From: Prostheceraeus crozeri
Taxonomy: Eukaryota > Platyhelminthes > Polycladida > Euryleptidae
Length of the DNA: 64,000 bases
NCBI GenBank assembly: GCA_907163375.1
Contig: CAJQUW010003226.1
Span: 248,001-312,000 of the forward strand
Reading direction: 5' to 3'
This document shows positions 42,666 through 53,139 of the stretch, in pieces. Position 1 is the first letter of the stretch. Every line of letters starts with the position of its first letter. The notes below the pieces were generated by a model. It saw only the letters and a list, made by a program, of their open reading frames with translations, was not told where the DNA came from and did not search any database. The translations under genes were made by a program, and so were the position numbers.

Positions 42666-44070
42666 TCATCCACATTCACTGATATCTTTTTCATTTCGTC
42701 CAATATTGTCGCGTGAACATTCGCGAGACAAGAATGTCAGCTTCTTGAACCTGGGATCCAAGAAAGATCCCATGATATGAACACTCATGGAACCAAGGAA
42801 CTCTTGGTCCTCCACGGAAAATCGTTCCGCAAGATTAATCAGCAGACGTGATTGAAACTCCTTGGCCATAGCAGTTTCGCAAGGTTAAGGTTTCAGCTGC
42901 AGTCGTTTCAGGAGACAAAACATGATCGGATAAACTTCTGAGACACTAACAGATGTTTCTGTTTGCCATTCATCTGTTGTCATCTTCAGGTGTTCAAGCA
43001 GAACAATCATCTCCTTGATTGCGATGATTTCATGCGAACCAAATGACAGCGAACATTTTTCCACATTGTATACCATGTATATAAGACTGATATCTTTGAT
43101 AATGCCCAGAAATTCATTAACGGCCCGGAAAATTCATGGCTGGAAATGAAACCATAGAAATATTTCACAACATGGCATACAATGATTATGACATCTACAT
43201 TTTTCGGGCTGTCAATGGCAAATTGTCGGGCCGCTAACGCGGCCCTCTAATTTGCCATTGACGCCCTCAAAACATAGCTGTCATCATATCATTGTTGAGT
43301 ACATGTGCTGATTTTACAAGGAAGTCAAATGCATCAAAGAGCTTTGAAAAGCTTTGAAGCATGACAACAGTGCTGTTCCACCTCGTTTTATTGTGCTTTT
43401 GAAGCTCGCACTTATCGTGATCCCTGCATAACTGTGCCCTGTAGGTCCGAAATTCCGAAGTCAGAGTTATGGATCTGTGGACTGTCGAAATTGCAGTATG
43501 GACTTTGTTGATCAATTTCTTTACTTCGTCTACCTCTTAAAAAGAATCGTTGATGGAGAGCTGAAGAAGGTGAGCGAAGCATTCGATATGGTATTTTGTT
43601 GATGAGGACAAATCCAACGCTTTCTTCATATTGCTCGCATTGTCATGGGTCGTACAGAAGGCGTTTACTTTGAAAGGACTCAAAGTTTCGTCTATGGTTT
43701 TAGCTAAATTGTCACCGGTGTGTTGCTGCGTTAATAAAGGACTACCAAAATTAGCATTTCGAAGCTGCCAAGATCGATCGATCCAATGAGCTGTGATGAT
43801 CATGAATGCTGACATTTGTCTGTTAGTCCAGCAATATGTGGTCATGCTCACCAAAGTGGAAGAAGTCAATCCATCCGTTTCTACCTTCTGTTTGAGTTGA
43901 GAAAGATCTTCATCGTACGTTGTGTTAATATGTCTCATCAGAGTTGTATGCGAGGGAGGTTTGTAGTTCGGCTCGAGATAGAGAAGCAGTTCCTTCATTG
44001 AGGTATCCTCACAGAATGTCAACGGTTGCAGATCAGTAGTTACACACCTGAAATAGGATAGAAATTTCAC
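42666..44070 (-). pseudogene. hAT transposase central region (RNase H-like fold), in pieces
   Basis: Minus-strand blocks in order: 44,070-43,537 with MTTYCWTNRQMSAFMIITAH (a W-T-x-R/N phrase near the first Asp region), TTHDNASNMKKALDL (second catalytic Asp, D-N-A-S-N-M) and KYHIECFAHLLQLSINDSF (C-x-x-H-x-L-x-L). Then 43,515-43,267 with HNKTRWNSTVVMLQSFSKL (T-R-W-N-S), 43,076-42,885 and 42,869-42,666 (MGSFLDPRFKKLTFL). These are standard hAT landmarks. Gaps between the blocks may be introns or damage. Confidence 0.75.
43206..43266. repeat. 61-nt strong hairpin inside the hAT element
   Basis: GTCAATGGCAAATT and GGGCCGC pair across a TAAC loop with GCGGCCC and AATTTGCCATTGAC, with a 3x3 internal loop. 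About 25 pairs. It lies in the gap between two transposase blocks (43,267 and 43,076) and could be a tiny foldback insertion or a structured RNA. Confidence 0.6.
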
Positions 44071-44853
44071 TATACAAAATGTTTACTCTCATCTTCATTT
44101 TGAAAATGTATCTTAATTCTTGATAAATCTATATTTTGTCTACCAGTAAGAATATTATTCGTGCTTGACATACTACGTATTTACATGTATGTACCGACTA
44201 AGTAAGAGATTATGTACCGATGCATTGTACTACGGCCTCGTCGTACTTCTAACTTCTTCACAATTTATCAATCAAGTAGGCTAAAACAAGCAGTATTGTA
44301 ACACAAGATTTCAGAAATTTGAGCATAGGTTCCCCGCCCTATCAGGGCGACCACGTCCCTGGCGTTCATCTCAATATGATTGAGAAAGGTCAGTCATAGT
44401 TGCTAAAATAAAATAGTCATTGTGTAGGGGAATTCAAACAGATTTCACCGCTAAATAACGTCATCATCTATTTCATAAGATAGGAGGGCTAACTAATCAT
44501 TACTTGCTGTTCCTCTTTTGGTATTTTGTAGGCCTATGGGCTGCGTAATACCTGTCCTTATTGATTTGCTGAAATTTAGTGCATAACAGGCCTATATGCA
44601 TGGTTTATGCTTAAATATTAAGGAACACGTTGAAAAACAAGCCTACAGAGTTACTTAATATGAGGTGGCTCCAAGATATTGGATATTGTCATTTAAAAAA
44701 CGTAGACTTTGTCACATTTATCCATGTTTAAAACATAGACTATTTAAAATATTACACTGAAAATATCGCAACCTTTCTACGAAAAGAAGTAGGCTCATGT
44801 TGAAAAAGAAGCTCTAACATACATGTAGGCCTACATGTAGTCACATGGTTAAC

Positions 44854-45210
44854 TCACCGGACAATGAGCTTGGTGATGTCGATGGCTCGTTCTTTTGAGC
44901 ATGTTCTGGACTTGGATGTCTTTAACCATTCGTCCATATTTACTTGTGTCGATTCCCTCATTTCCTCGACGGCTGCTCGGACGTTCGTTCTTCTTCCGGA
45001 TGCATCACGAACAGGCGTTGATACGGATGATCCAGGATTGTCGTTCAAGTTGAAAAGAGGATGTTGATTCTTCATATGATATAAGAGGGTTCCAGTCCCA
45101 GATGAAAATACGTACTTCTTTTCACACAAATTACATTTTGCGTACTTTTTGTTGTCAATAGTGACAAGCTTGAAGTTGTCCCAAACGCGAGACATTCTAT
45201 GACTGTTCAC
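44854..45210 (-). CDS. BED zinc finger exon of the hAT element
   Basis: 118 codons from Met at 45,210. SRVWDNFKLVTIDNKKYAKC then CNLC...GTLLYHMKNQH is a BED-type finger (C-x2-C...H-x4-H) that binds the element's ends in such transposases. The tail is Ser/Arg-rich and ends DEWLKTSKSRTCSKERAIDI before a donor-like site near 44,854. Next coding block starts at 44,070, so an intron of about 780 bp is likely. Confidence 0.75.
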   Translation of the reverse strand: MNSHRMSRVWDNFKLVTIDNKKYAKCNLCEKKYVFSSGTGTLLYHMKNQHPLFNLNDNPGSSVSTPVRDASGRRTNVRAAVEEMRESTQVNMDEWLKTSKSRTCSKERAIDITKLIVR

Positions 45211-45587
45211 GAAGGAATGACGACCGAGGTTTAACGACGAAGTTACAATGATTGAAATGAGTCATGACCTCGCTAGTCGCTACATCATTCGAGATCCCAT
45301 CCCACCTCAAAATCAGCGTCTCATCACCTCGCTCAACGCCTGGTGACTCATCTGGTGCAGGTGTTAAGCGACTTCGATTCCTACGTTCGTTTTTCTGTGA
45401 GATATCTATTGACTGACGTAAATTTTGACTCTCGTCTGTAGTCAAGTCTCAACTGCTGCTTCTTTTAAGACTTTGGTTCAGAGACCAATCTTGACAAAAT
45501 ACTACTATTCAGGCCGATGGCAGCAGCTTTATCTCACTAGAAAAAGTATAGAAAGTCTGAAAAGACTCTTTAGAGTAAAAAATGTAG

Positions 45588-45704
45588 CGGTTAACCGCAC
45601 CAAAAAATTATCCGGGTCATGAAAAATTAACCGCGGTTAACCGCGGTTAACCGGTGTCAAAAATTAACCGGGTTAGGAAAAATTAACCGCGGTTAACCGG
45701 TTAA
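45588..45704. repeat. clustered GGTTAACC motifs at the hAT right end
   Basis: At least five copies of (A)ATTAACCGCGGTTAACC-type palindromes within 120 bases; two more at 41,186-41,210 at the left end. Likely subterminal transposase-binding repeats. Confidence 0.6.
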
Positions 45705-45890
45705 GCAAACCGACTTGTTAATGGCGTTCATGTCCGATAACTGCTGGAGCTTTGCACTGTCCACGTTCTGTGCATTCCATTTTATTGTGTTCGCTTGATA
45801 ATGGTTGTAGCATCACCCGAAACGTCGTGACTTTATCTTTTTTACAAATTTTCCAATACATCTTCTTATTCAGTATGGTATTTTTACTTG
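45705..45890 (+). mobile_element. PLE terminal unit, right of the hAT element
   Basis: Reverse complement of about 40,370-40,534. It completes the palindromic PLE interrupted by the hAT element, and carries the U3-A8 hammerhead-like motif at 45,791-45,830. Confidence 0.7.
45791..45830 (+). ncRNA. hammerhead-like ribozyme, U3-A8 variant (right end)
   Basis: UCGC, core UUGAUAA, stem II GGU...ACC, GAA, ACGU, C, GUGA. Mirror of 40,409-40,448. Confidence 0.45.
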
Positions 45891-46840
45891 ATTGATTTTG
45901 TAGCATTATGTCAAACAGGATACAAGTTACAACCAGACAAGTGAGTAACCCCCATGCGGAAAAATTAAAGTAGTCCTTCGAGGTTCGGATGCTGAATGCC
46001 GAAGCGAAACGATTCGAATTTTTCTCGAATGACAATTTTGAATCGAATCTCGAAGTTTGCAAGCCCCTAATATATGTACTTAAGAGTTGAGAATCACTGT
46101 ATTTTCTCATGGAAATCAAATTCCAGATTGATCCACAGGCCTACATATCGGCATAACTCTACTGTTAAACTAACTCATTGGGAAGAAGAATAAAATTCAC
46201 AGCTATGCCTCTTTTTGATGTTATAGATAACTTGAAATATAACGAATCGAATAAACTTTAAAATTGAATAAACCTATTGTTGTTTGCATACATGTACAAT
46301 CAAAAATTATAGTAGGCCTACCCGAACCTGAACAAAATGACTTGTGCGAACCACCACCACTCTTGTCACCTCCACTGCAAGCCAACGTGTATTTTCAGCA
46401 GCAGGGTTTGTCACAAACACAAGACGGTGCATCTGAATCCAAAGCAGCTGGATAAATAGTATATGATATATAGTATAATATTAGATCGGTTACAGGTCTA
46501 CAGCGTTTGGCAGTATTCACTTAACTTTCACTGATCCAATTCAAATAACTTGCAATTTCCTCAACCTGTCTGGCGAGCCTCCTTCAGTTGACTATTGTTT
46601 AGCATTGATCAATAAGTTTTAAGTGAATTATTTGAAAAACAAAGTTCATGATAGACGCAAGTGGTTGGACTTCGTGTTCGTGTCGTGTTCAATCGTGACC
46701 ATGTCGTGTTCGTGTATCGGATGAAAAGTATCGTGTCGTGTTGAAGGTAAATTTTCGAAGATAGCAAACCTCGAGTGCATAGCACACGTAATACTGATTA
46801 TCCTATATATAAATATACACATATCATAAAGAAAAACATA
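45891..46840. other. no gene recognised
   Basis: Short open frames only (for example a Pro/Gln-rich one at 46,264-46,455). TGTCGTGTTCGTGT-like phrases recur at about 46,670-46,740. Contains two TAGGCCTA-type motifs. Confidence 0.4.
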
Positions 46841-46844
46841 GGCC

Positions 46845-48180
46845 TTTTATCTTTTCCTTTATTGGCGACATGTTTCGCCCTCTCTCTTCATAGCAAATAC
46901 ACAAGGTGACAAGGTGATGCGTTTCTATCTTATGAATGGATGCAACAGCGGAGTGATTACAACTTAAAGTATCTAGATACTCGCAAAATTGCGAAGTTCA
47001 AGTTAGACAATAAGCTACATGAACAAAGTCAATTAGTTAATGAATAACGGCAACTGTAGACTGACTCTTTATGTTGGCAGAGACAGGCCAACTGCTTGAC
47101 GAGACAAGCTCCACTAGACAAAGCTGTCTCCGATTGCTGGCACTGCCGTAGGATTTCAAAGCGTCCTCTAGTATCGGGCTGTAGTTAAGCGCATTCCATT
47201 AGATGTCTATGTCTAGCATGTCGCAAATAAAAGGAAAGATAAAATTATTGGCTAATTTTTTTGTAATTCGATCAAGGAGAAAGGATGTTTTAAAATATAT
47301 ATACACACACGCGGCATTTTAGAAGAAACATTCCTTACGATTTGGCCCGCTGTATCAAATCAATAACATCGGATCCAATCAAACTCATCCAACCTTATGA
47401 TGACCCGGGAACAGCTTTCAATTGAAATATCCTACTTGTCTTACCAACCACGCTATCTAAAAAAGCTGATGAGCAAGTGAACTCGAGCACGTTTCAGTTA
47501 ACAAAAAAGCTACTATTTGCCCAAGACTTCAAATCGAAAAATCCGAATATATTTTCCAAGGTAATCCTCCCGATCTCAAGTACCTTGTTTTTTATGTGCG
47601 CCTTCAAAGACCACAAGTTTCTATCAGCATATAGACAGTCAATGTCCTTACTACGATGTTTATCTTACAATGGACAGACTATCACAGGAATTACCCGTTG
47701 TAATGAGAGCAGATGCAAGACCTGTGATATCATAACTACAGGCAATAGTATCATAGTTTCGCACAAACACAGGAACTCTAAAGAACTTCAGAATTACAGA
47801 AGACCTGAATTGATGTTCGTTTAAGTCATTTACAAGCTGACGTGCTCCTCATGTGACTGCTATTACATTGGACAAACGGGCAATACTCTGAGGAATCGAA
47901 TCAATAATCCAATTATTCATTTTTAAATGTAAGTCATACATTCTTCTGGAGGTTCATTTACTGCATCGCCTTTTTATCAGTTGCCTCTATCTACAAGCTG
48001 TGTTTATCGAATTGTTTAAGCCACCACTTAATTCGTAATAGATATAAATGATTTTTTAAGTTTTATTTCTGTAGTTTCGTGGTAAATACATCATTTTGCC
48101 ATGAAAAAAGTCGAAGTACTCGACGAAATGCATTGGCAAAGCTTTTGAGTCAATTTGCTTTTACTTTGAGATCCTCTGGT
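46845..48180. mobile_element. decayed PLE pieces with two damaged hammerhead-like ends
   Basis: On the plus strand, 47,320-47,930 encodes a PLE RT thumb (RRNIPYDLARCIKSI near 47,330), the RT-EN junction (ITGITRCNESRCKTCDIIT, 47,685) and the start of GIY-YIG (VIYKLTCSSCDCYYIGQTGN, with one stop at 47,822). The 3' end follows with a damaged hammerhead-like motif at 48,095-48,140, then (TA)n at 48,182. A second damaged motif on the minus strand is at 46,862-46,896. About 47,000-47,270 has no recognised content. Confidence 0.65.
48095..48140 (+). ncRNA. hammerhead-like motif with damaged core
   Basis: Stem I UUUGCC with GGCAAA (six pairs), stem II GUCGA-AGUAC-UCGAC and the palindrome AUGCAU are all perfect, but the core is AUGAAAAAA, two bases too long and with no 3-8 pair. 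Stems have outlived the core. Confidence 0.5.
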
Positions 48181-48181
48181 T

Positions 48182-48204
48182 TATATATATATATATATAT
48201 ATAC
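48182..48204. repeat. (TA)n microsatellite
   Basis: About 22 bases of TA, 40 bases 3' of the motif at 48,095-48,140. Confidence 0.85.
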
Positions 48205-48429
48205 TCTTTAGCAAAATTAATGTTACATTACTACAACTGTTGAAATATCTCAATGTCTACAGCCATTCAGTTCATTTGATTACAAAAGTATCATACATCA
48301 TCTGAAAAACATTGGTCTCCTCTTGACGATTCACTATGATCATTGGCTACATCTTTGAATGGTTATCTAATACATGACATTTTTTAAAACATAGTTACTT
48401 TTCTTTCAATGTAAGTTTTGGCATCAAAA

Positions 48430-48965
48430 TCATAGGTTAGAAAAATGAGACACAGATCAAAGAGAATATACTTTCAGAAAGTATTTGGACTCATCCACAA
48501 GACAATTATACGCGTGGCTGGATACATAATAATAACTAAGAATTACATCTCGAAGCAACTGACGTCAAATCAGAATGGCTGGAATTCACAGGACAGCTAC
48601 TGTGTCTGTGGTGGCAAAAGGTTTCAGTGTGGACTGAATGTAGACGCTTGCGCAATTTTATCTTTCAAGATGATAGTGCACCACAGAGGGAGTTCAGCAA
48701 CATTCTTTAAGGAACAGCGTGTAAAAGGATCACTTCCTTGGTCCTCCCGTAGCCCGGATTTGAATCTCATAGAGCATGTCTGGTATTTCCTTGGTATGAA
48801 AATCAATTGTCGTTCCACTCCAGCAAAACAATAAAAGAGCTGAAAGAGTGGCTCCTGGCAAAATAGCAATTGATGCCACAATCTTTTAATGACTCATTGA
48901 TAAAAAGTATGAATGATCGCATATCGGCAGTAATCGCAGCTCGTGAAGTTGTCATTCGATACTAA
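48430..48965 (+). pseudogene. Tc1-type transposase fossil
   Basis: The frame 48,445-48,834 and neighbours give a C-terminal Tc1 half: a FQDD-like block near 48,660 (second Asp), then LPWSSRSPDLNLIEHVWYFL, whose P-D-L-N-x-I-E is the third catalytic block of DD34E Tc1 elements, then a decayed tail. The N-terminal half (helix-turn-helix) is largely unrecognisable. Several shifts. Terminal repeats not found. Confidence 0.7.
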
Positions 48966-49199
48966 TTATTTATTGACTTACAGACATCTTGACAATAAAT
49001 ACCGGTACATTAGTTCTGACAAAATGCTCTCTTATCAAGGAACAAACATGATAAGCTATCATAAGACAAGAAAAGAGGGGTAAATAAAATTTCATAAGTG
49101 AGTGTATCCGCATTTAGCATTAATATTGCTGAAGTGCTCTTTCAATATTGAGCACTATACACCTGTAGTAAAGCATCCTTTCGTTTACTATATACTCGT

Positions 49200-49300
49200 A
49201 CATATATATAATATATGCATGCATGTAACTTCTCGTGTCTGAATTGGCGTATTTCTGATAAAATTTGGAATCTGTCTGTCAACAGATTGATCAGTTTGAT

Positions 49301-49305
<5 letters not shown>
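49200..49305 (-). mobile_element. fragment shared with the PLE remnant at 61.0 kb
   Basis: The reverse complement of this block matches 60,983-61,072 over about 90 bases and reads INLLTDRFQILSEIRQFRHE in both. It is followed by (TA)n at 49,306. Family of the encoded peptide unknown; at 61 kb it lies within a PLE ORF1-like region. Confidence 0.5.

Positions 49306-49358
<53 letters not shown>
49306..49358. repeat. (TA)n microsatellite
   Basis: About 50 bases of TA, about 38 bases 3' (on the minus strand) of the hammerhead at 49,397-49,438. Confidence 0.9.
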
Positions 49359-49361
<3 letters not shown>

Positions 49362-49396
49362 TACATATATTTATCAAATCTCAACAGATGTAACCA

Positions 49397-49438
49397 CCAC
49401 GAGACATGTTTCGGCCTGTTGAGCCTCATCAGTCGTGG
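49397..49438 (-). ncRNA. hammerhead ribozyme, canonical core
   Basis: Stem I CCACGA with UCGUGG (six pairs), core CUGAUGA, stem II GGC...GCC, GAA, palindrome ACAUGU, cleavage after C. Confidence 0.7.
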
Positions 49439-49530
49439 ATAGGTTTGAACCAGCGACGTTGGAGCTAGAGGACGTGCAAGCATACCCTCCAACCACAAGA
49501 CCAACGGACCATCTGTTGAGAGCGTGATGG
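49397..49530 (-). repeat. tRNA-derived SINE head joined to a hammerhead ribozyme
   Basis: On the minus strand, from 49,530 down: A-box-like TGGTCTTGTGGTTGGAG, anticodon-arm-like spacing, AACGTCGCTGG and the B box GGTTCAAACC (ending about 49,442), then within a few bases a canonical hammerhead (49,397-49,438) and a short tail to the (TA)n. The T-arm-like context makes the tRNA origin convincing. The 3' half of the same unit recurs in inverted orientation at 52,870-52,925, after the LINE. Confidence 0.65.
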
Positions 49531-49576
49531 AGGAGCTCTCTATTCGATCGTCAGCCATCGAGGTGAACGGTCGGAT

Positions 49577-50581
49577 TTGCCAGCACCTCTTGCGACTTTG
49601 TGCATGAGTGTTGCTTGCATAGGAACGCCAGCCAGCGCCTTGATATCTGCATCCCAGACAACAGACAATTCACGCATAGCGCTTGCCACCATGCCTCTTC
49701 GCTACAGCAGTTACTTCATTGTTGAGAAGAATTCGTCTGCGTTCACAATCCCACGCACTTTGAAGAGGCGCCTTTTTTACTTCGGAATTTTACGTAAACA
49801 GTGGACTGCCCGCCCTATTCCAGTTCGCGTCTCTTCTCGCAAACTCCGTCATCGATCAACGAATTCTCCATCTCAGAGACGATTCCTCAGTGTTTTTCCT
49901 CGTGCATCTCGACGCGCCTTTCGGGCAGACCGCTTTCTCTCCTTCGGTCTCTACAACGTTCGATCCCTCCACCATAAAGTTGATGACATTCTGCACCTCA
50001 GACATGAACGTTCTCTCGACGTTATGCTTTTGACTGAGACCTGGCACGACATCGATTCTGTTTGCGTTAGCCGCCTTCGCAAAGAGGGACTTCTTGTCGT
50101 TGATCATCCTCGTCCTCGCAATCGTCTTGACACAATGGCATCCAACCACGGCGGTGTCATCATTGCATCGAACGCTCAGCTGCATCAAAATCGTTTGTCT
50201 CTTACCTTCGATCCAACAGCCTTCGAATGTTCCTGCGCGAGACTGACTGTCGGCTCCACCTGTTTGACTGTTGTCCTCATCTACCGCACTGGTAACATCA
50301 CCTCGCTTTTCTTCTTCGAGCTTTCGCTGATTCTCGAACAACTCTCAATTCTTCCGGGTCCCTTACTTGTGGCAGGTGACCTGAACATTCACGTCGAGCG
50401 ATCAACCGATCCCCACGCTTGCTCTTTGACAGAGCTCATGTCTTCTCACGGTCTCGCATGTCGGGTAAACGTACCAACTCATGTCCATGGTGGAACTCTG
50501 GATGTCATTTTTTCCGTTCCGAACTTTCTGAAATTTTCGTCAACGTTAGTGATCCGGGACTATCAGATCACAGTCTCCTGA
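49577..50581 (+). pseudogene. LINE endonuclease domain
   Basis: About 334 codons. After a Ser/Arg-rich leader come FGLYNVRSLHHKVDDIL, TETWHD, SNHGGVI, VAGDLNIHVERS and THVHGGTLD, the same block order as the LINE at 60-1151. The terminal SDHS block (DPGLSDHSLLTW) is in the neighbouring frame at about 50,555, so one frameshift falls near 50,520. The true start may lie upstream. Confidence 0.8.
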
Positions 50582-52743
50582 CTTGGAACGTGCCTTTTGT
50601 TTCTCCTCCACCGATCTACGTTTCCTCTATCTCTCGCCCTTGGAGCCGCTTTGACTTGTCTCTTTTCCGACAAGCCCTAAGTCACTCACCTTTGTGCCTT
50701 CCGTCACACTGGATTTACCTCAGCGTGGACGAACTTGCCGAATTGTTTGACTTGTGCATTACTGCTATACTTGACGAGCAAATTCCCTTCCGCCGCGTGA
50801 CTCTGCGACGCCGTCCTTCAGACCCTTGGTTTGACGAGACCTGCCGCGAGGCAAAACGGCGCGCTCGTCATCTTGAGAAGCATTTTCGACACCTTCAGCG
50901 TCGCGCCCTCTCCGATCCATCGCTCCAGACATCAGCTAACTCCAGCTACATTGAGTGGAAGAGCAGTCTCAGGGCCTACCGCACCCTTATCCGCCGTAAG
51001 AGGGACCATTTTTGGCGCACTAAGACCGAATCAAATTATCGCTCATCTCGCGATCTCTGGCGCTCGTTTGACTCCCTAATGGGTCGTGGTCAATCTCCGC
51101 CATCTCAGCACCTCACAGCTTCCGACTATCATCAACATTTTGAAGCGAAGGTCAGTGAGGTCCGCCAGGCAACCATCAACTCCACCCCACCTATCTTCTC
51201 GGTTGCACCTCCTGACTGCCACCTCACTTCTTTTCGTGAACTCCTTCCTGCTTTGGTGACATCCGAAGTTAGAAAGCTGTCTGACAAGACATCAGTTGGT
51301 GATCCTTTTCACACAGGTATCCTGAAAAGCTGTATTGACGTACTGGCGCCGTTCATTGCGCATCTTTACAACACATCAGTGATGACAGGCATTTTCCCAT
51401 CCGCCTGGAAGAAGGTATGCATTACTCCGGTCCCGAAGAAGGGCAAAGTTGACGCCACCAATGTCAATACACACTGCCCAATCTCCAGCTTGACCACTCT
51501 TTCAAAGATCCTCGAAAGACTTGTGTGTTCCCAGTTGAGCTCTCATCTCGAAGCTTTCAGTCTGATGCCAAGGCTCCAATCTGCATACCGACCAGGACAC
51601 TCCACCGAAACTGCTGTTCTGAAGCTCTCCTCAGACATCTTCCGTGCCATGGATAGTGTATAATTGGCCTATTGTGTTTTCTTGATCTCTCCAGTGCTTT
51701 CGACACAATTGATCATTCTATCCTCATCACCCGACTCCGATCATCTTTTGGCCTCGACGGTCCCGTGCTGCAGTGGCTGGAGTCCTTCCTCACCGGACGA
51801 ACTTAGTCGGTAAGACAAGGCTCGACGTTTTCGACACCTACGCCAGTGATCTGCGGAGTCCGACAAGGATCAGTTTTGGGGCCTGTGCTGTTTGTCCTCT
51901 ACACGGCAGACCTCGTCGATATTGCTCATGAACATGATCTTCGCGTACACTCTTATGCCGATGATATTCAGTTATATGGCTTCTGTGACATCTCGGAGAA
52001 AGGGCGATTGAGTGCGAAAATATCTGTCTGCTTAGACGTTCTAATCAACTGGTTTGCTTCCAATCGGCTGCAACTCAACCTCCACAAATCCGAGTTCATG
52101 TGGTGCGGATCTGAACATCGGATGAGAAGCTTCTCTCCTGAGCCTGTTCGTCTGGGCCCCAATTTGTCTTCTCCTGTCGATTCTGTCAGATGCCTTGGAG
52201 TCCAATTTGACCCAGTGTTGTCATTTCGAACGCACATCACTAAGACCGTCGCCTCCTGCTTTGCCATGCTTCGCGGGATAAGATCTATACGCCGCTCAGT
52301 CAGTCCAGCTCTTCTGACATTCATCATCGTGGCTTTAGTTCACACTCGTCTGGACTACTGCATCTCCGTCCTCGCTGGCGTCCCATCCACCCAGCTGTCG
52401 TCTTCAGGCCGTTCTCAATGCTGCCGCCAGAGTCATTTATGGATGCAACCGCTACTCTTCGGTTTCGCCTTTGCTCAGAGAACTTAAGTGGCTACCGATA
52501 CATGCAAGAATCCAGCAACGTATAGCGGCCATCGTTCACTCCTGTCTCAGTAGAGCTGCTCCCGACTACCTGCTCAGTGAGCTCCATCTCGTTTCACAAG
52601 CTGAGGGGCGATCCCGCTTGCGATCTGCACGAGGGCCTTTCCTCCTGACGTCTTCCGTGCGTCGTCCTACACTCGGTGGACGATCCTTCACAGCAACTGC
52701 ACCTCGAGTCTGGAACTCTTTGGCGGTTGATATCACCAAATAA
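50530..52743 (+). pseudogene. LINE linker and reverse transcriptase
   Basis: Pieces in order: 50,540-51,663 (SDHSLLTW, linker, AWKKVCITPVPKKGK, TLSKILERLVCSQL, LQSAYRPGHSTETAVL), then 51,664-51,845 in another frame (LDLSSAFDTIDHSILI), 51,846-52,487 (GVRQGSVLGPVLFVLYTADL, VHSYADDIQLYG, the catalytic box) and 52,471-52,743 (LLRELKWLPIHARIQQRIAA, RVWNSLAVDI). In the PQGS block the Pro reads as Arg. At least three breaks. Confidence 0.85.
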
Positions 52744-52941
52744 TCATCACCGAAAGCTTTTAAGACTCTTCTGAAGTCGTATTTTTTGTCAAATTCTTAA
52801 TTAAATGTAAAGTGTCCTAGAAGTCTCTGTGATATAACGAGACTCTAATAAAGCTCATGAATGAATGAATGAAACATGTCTCGTGGTGGTTACATCTGTT
52901 GAGATTTGATAAATTTATCAATTGCCAGGTCACTTGTCTTA

Positions 52942-52943
<2 letters not shown>

Positions 52944-52994
<51 letters not shown>
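52944..52994. repeat. (TA)n microsatellite
   Basis: About 50 bases of TA, 3' (minus strand) of the hammerhead at 53,048-53,085 and next to the SINE-hammerhead tail at 52,925. Confidence 0.9.
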
Positions 52995-52999
<5 letters not shown>

Positions 53000-53047
53000 A
53001 ATTGCTTTTGATTTGAAAATCGAACGACTGAAAAACAATTCTTCCTT

Positions 53048-53081
53048 GCACAAGCGCTTTCTGGATTTAATCCTTCTTCAG

Positions 53082-53085
<4 letters not shown>
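53048..53085 (-). ncRNA. hammerhead ribozyme, canonical core
   Basis: Stem I GCAC with GUGC, core CUGAAGA, stem II GGAU-UAA-AUCC, GAA, palindrome AGCGCU, cleavage after U. A decayed sister is at 60,045-60,084 (-). Confidence 0.7.

Positions 53086-53086
<1 letters not shown>

Positions 53087-53136
<50 letters not shown>
53087..53136. repeat. (TA)n microsatellite
   Basis: About 48 bases of TA between the hammerhead and the palindrome that starts at 53,134. Confidence 0.9.

Positions 53137-53139
<3 letters not shown>

Larger units (their letters stand above)
41157..45704 (-). mobile_element. hAT transposon with BED finger (-), right end lost
   Basis: The left end reads CAGAGGTGAACGCGG, a hAT-type terminus, then GGTTAACCGCGGTTAA motifs. 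The right side has several GGTTAACCGCGGTTAA copies (45,590-45,704), but the matching CACCTCTG end and the 8-bp target duplication are missing, with PLE sequence resuming at 45,705. Coding blocks for a BED-hAT transposase lie on the minus strand from 45,210 to about 41,750, with intron-like gaps. Confidence 0.8.
49560..52870 (+). mobile_element. fourth LINE (+), CR1/L2 group
   Basis: Reads from a 5' leader through endonuclease, linker and RT to a tail of ATGA repeats at about 52,855-52,873, after AATAAAGC. Linker and RT match the LINEs at 1 and 14.5 kb in layout (RRRPSDPWFDETCREAKRRA, SLMGRGQSPPS). It is the longest LINE copy here, with a few frame breaks. It sits between two oppositely oriented pieces of the SINE-hammerhead unit. 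Confidence 0.85.

Noticed and set aside
46862-46896. Active hammerhead on the minus strand
   Set aside because: ACAUGU and GAA are present, but the core has an extra base, no 3-8 pair and no stem II; treated as decayed.
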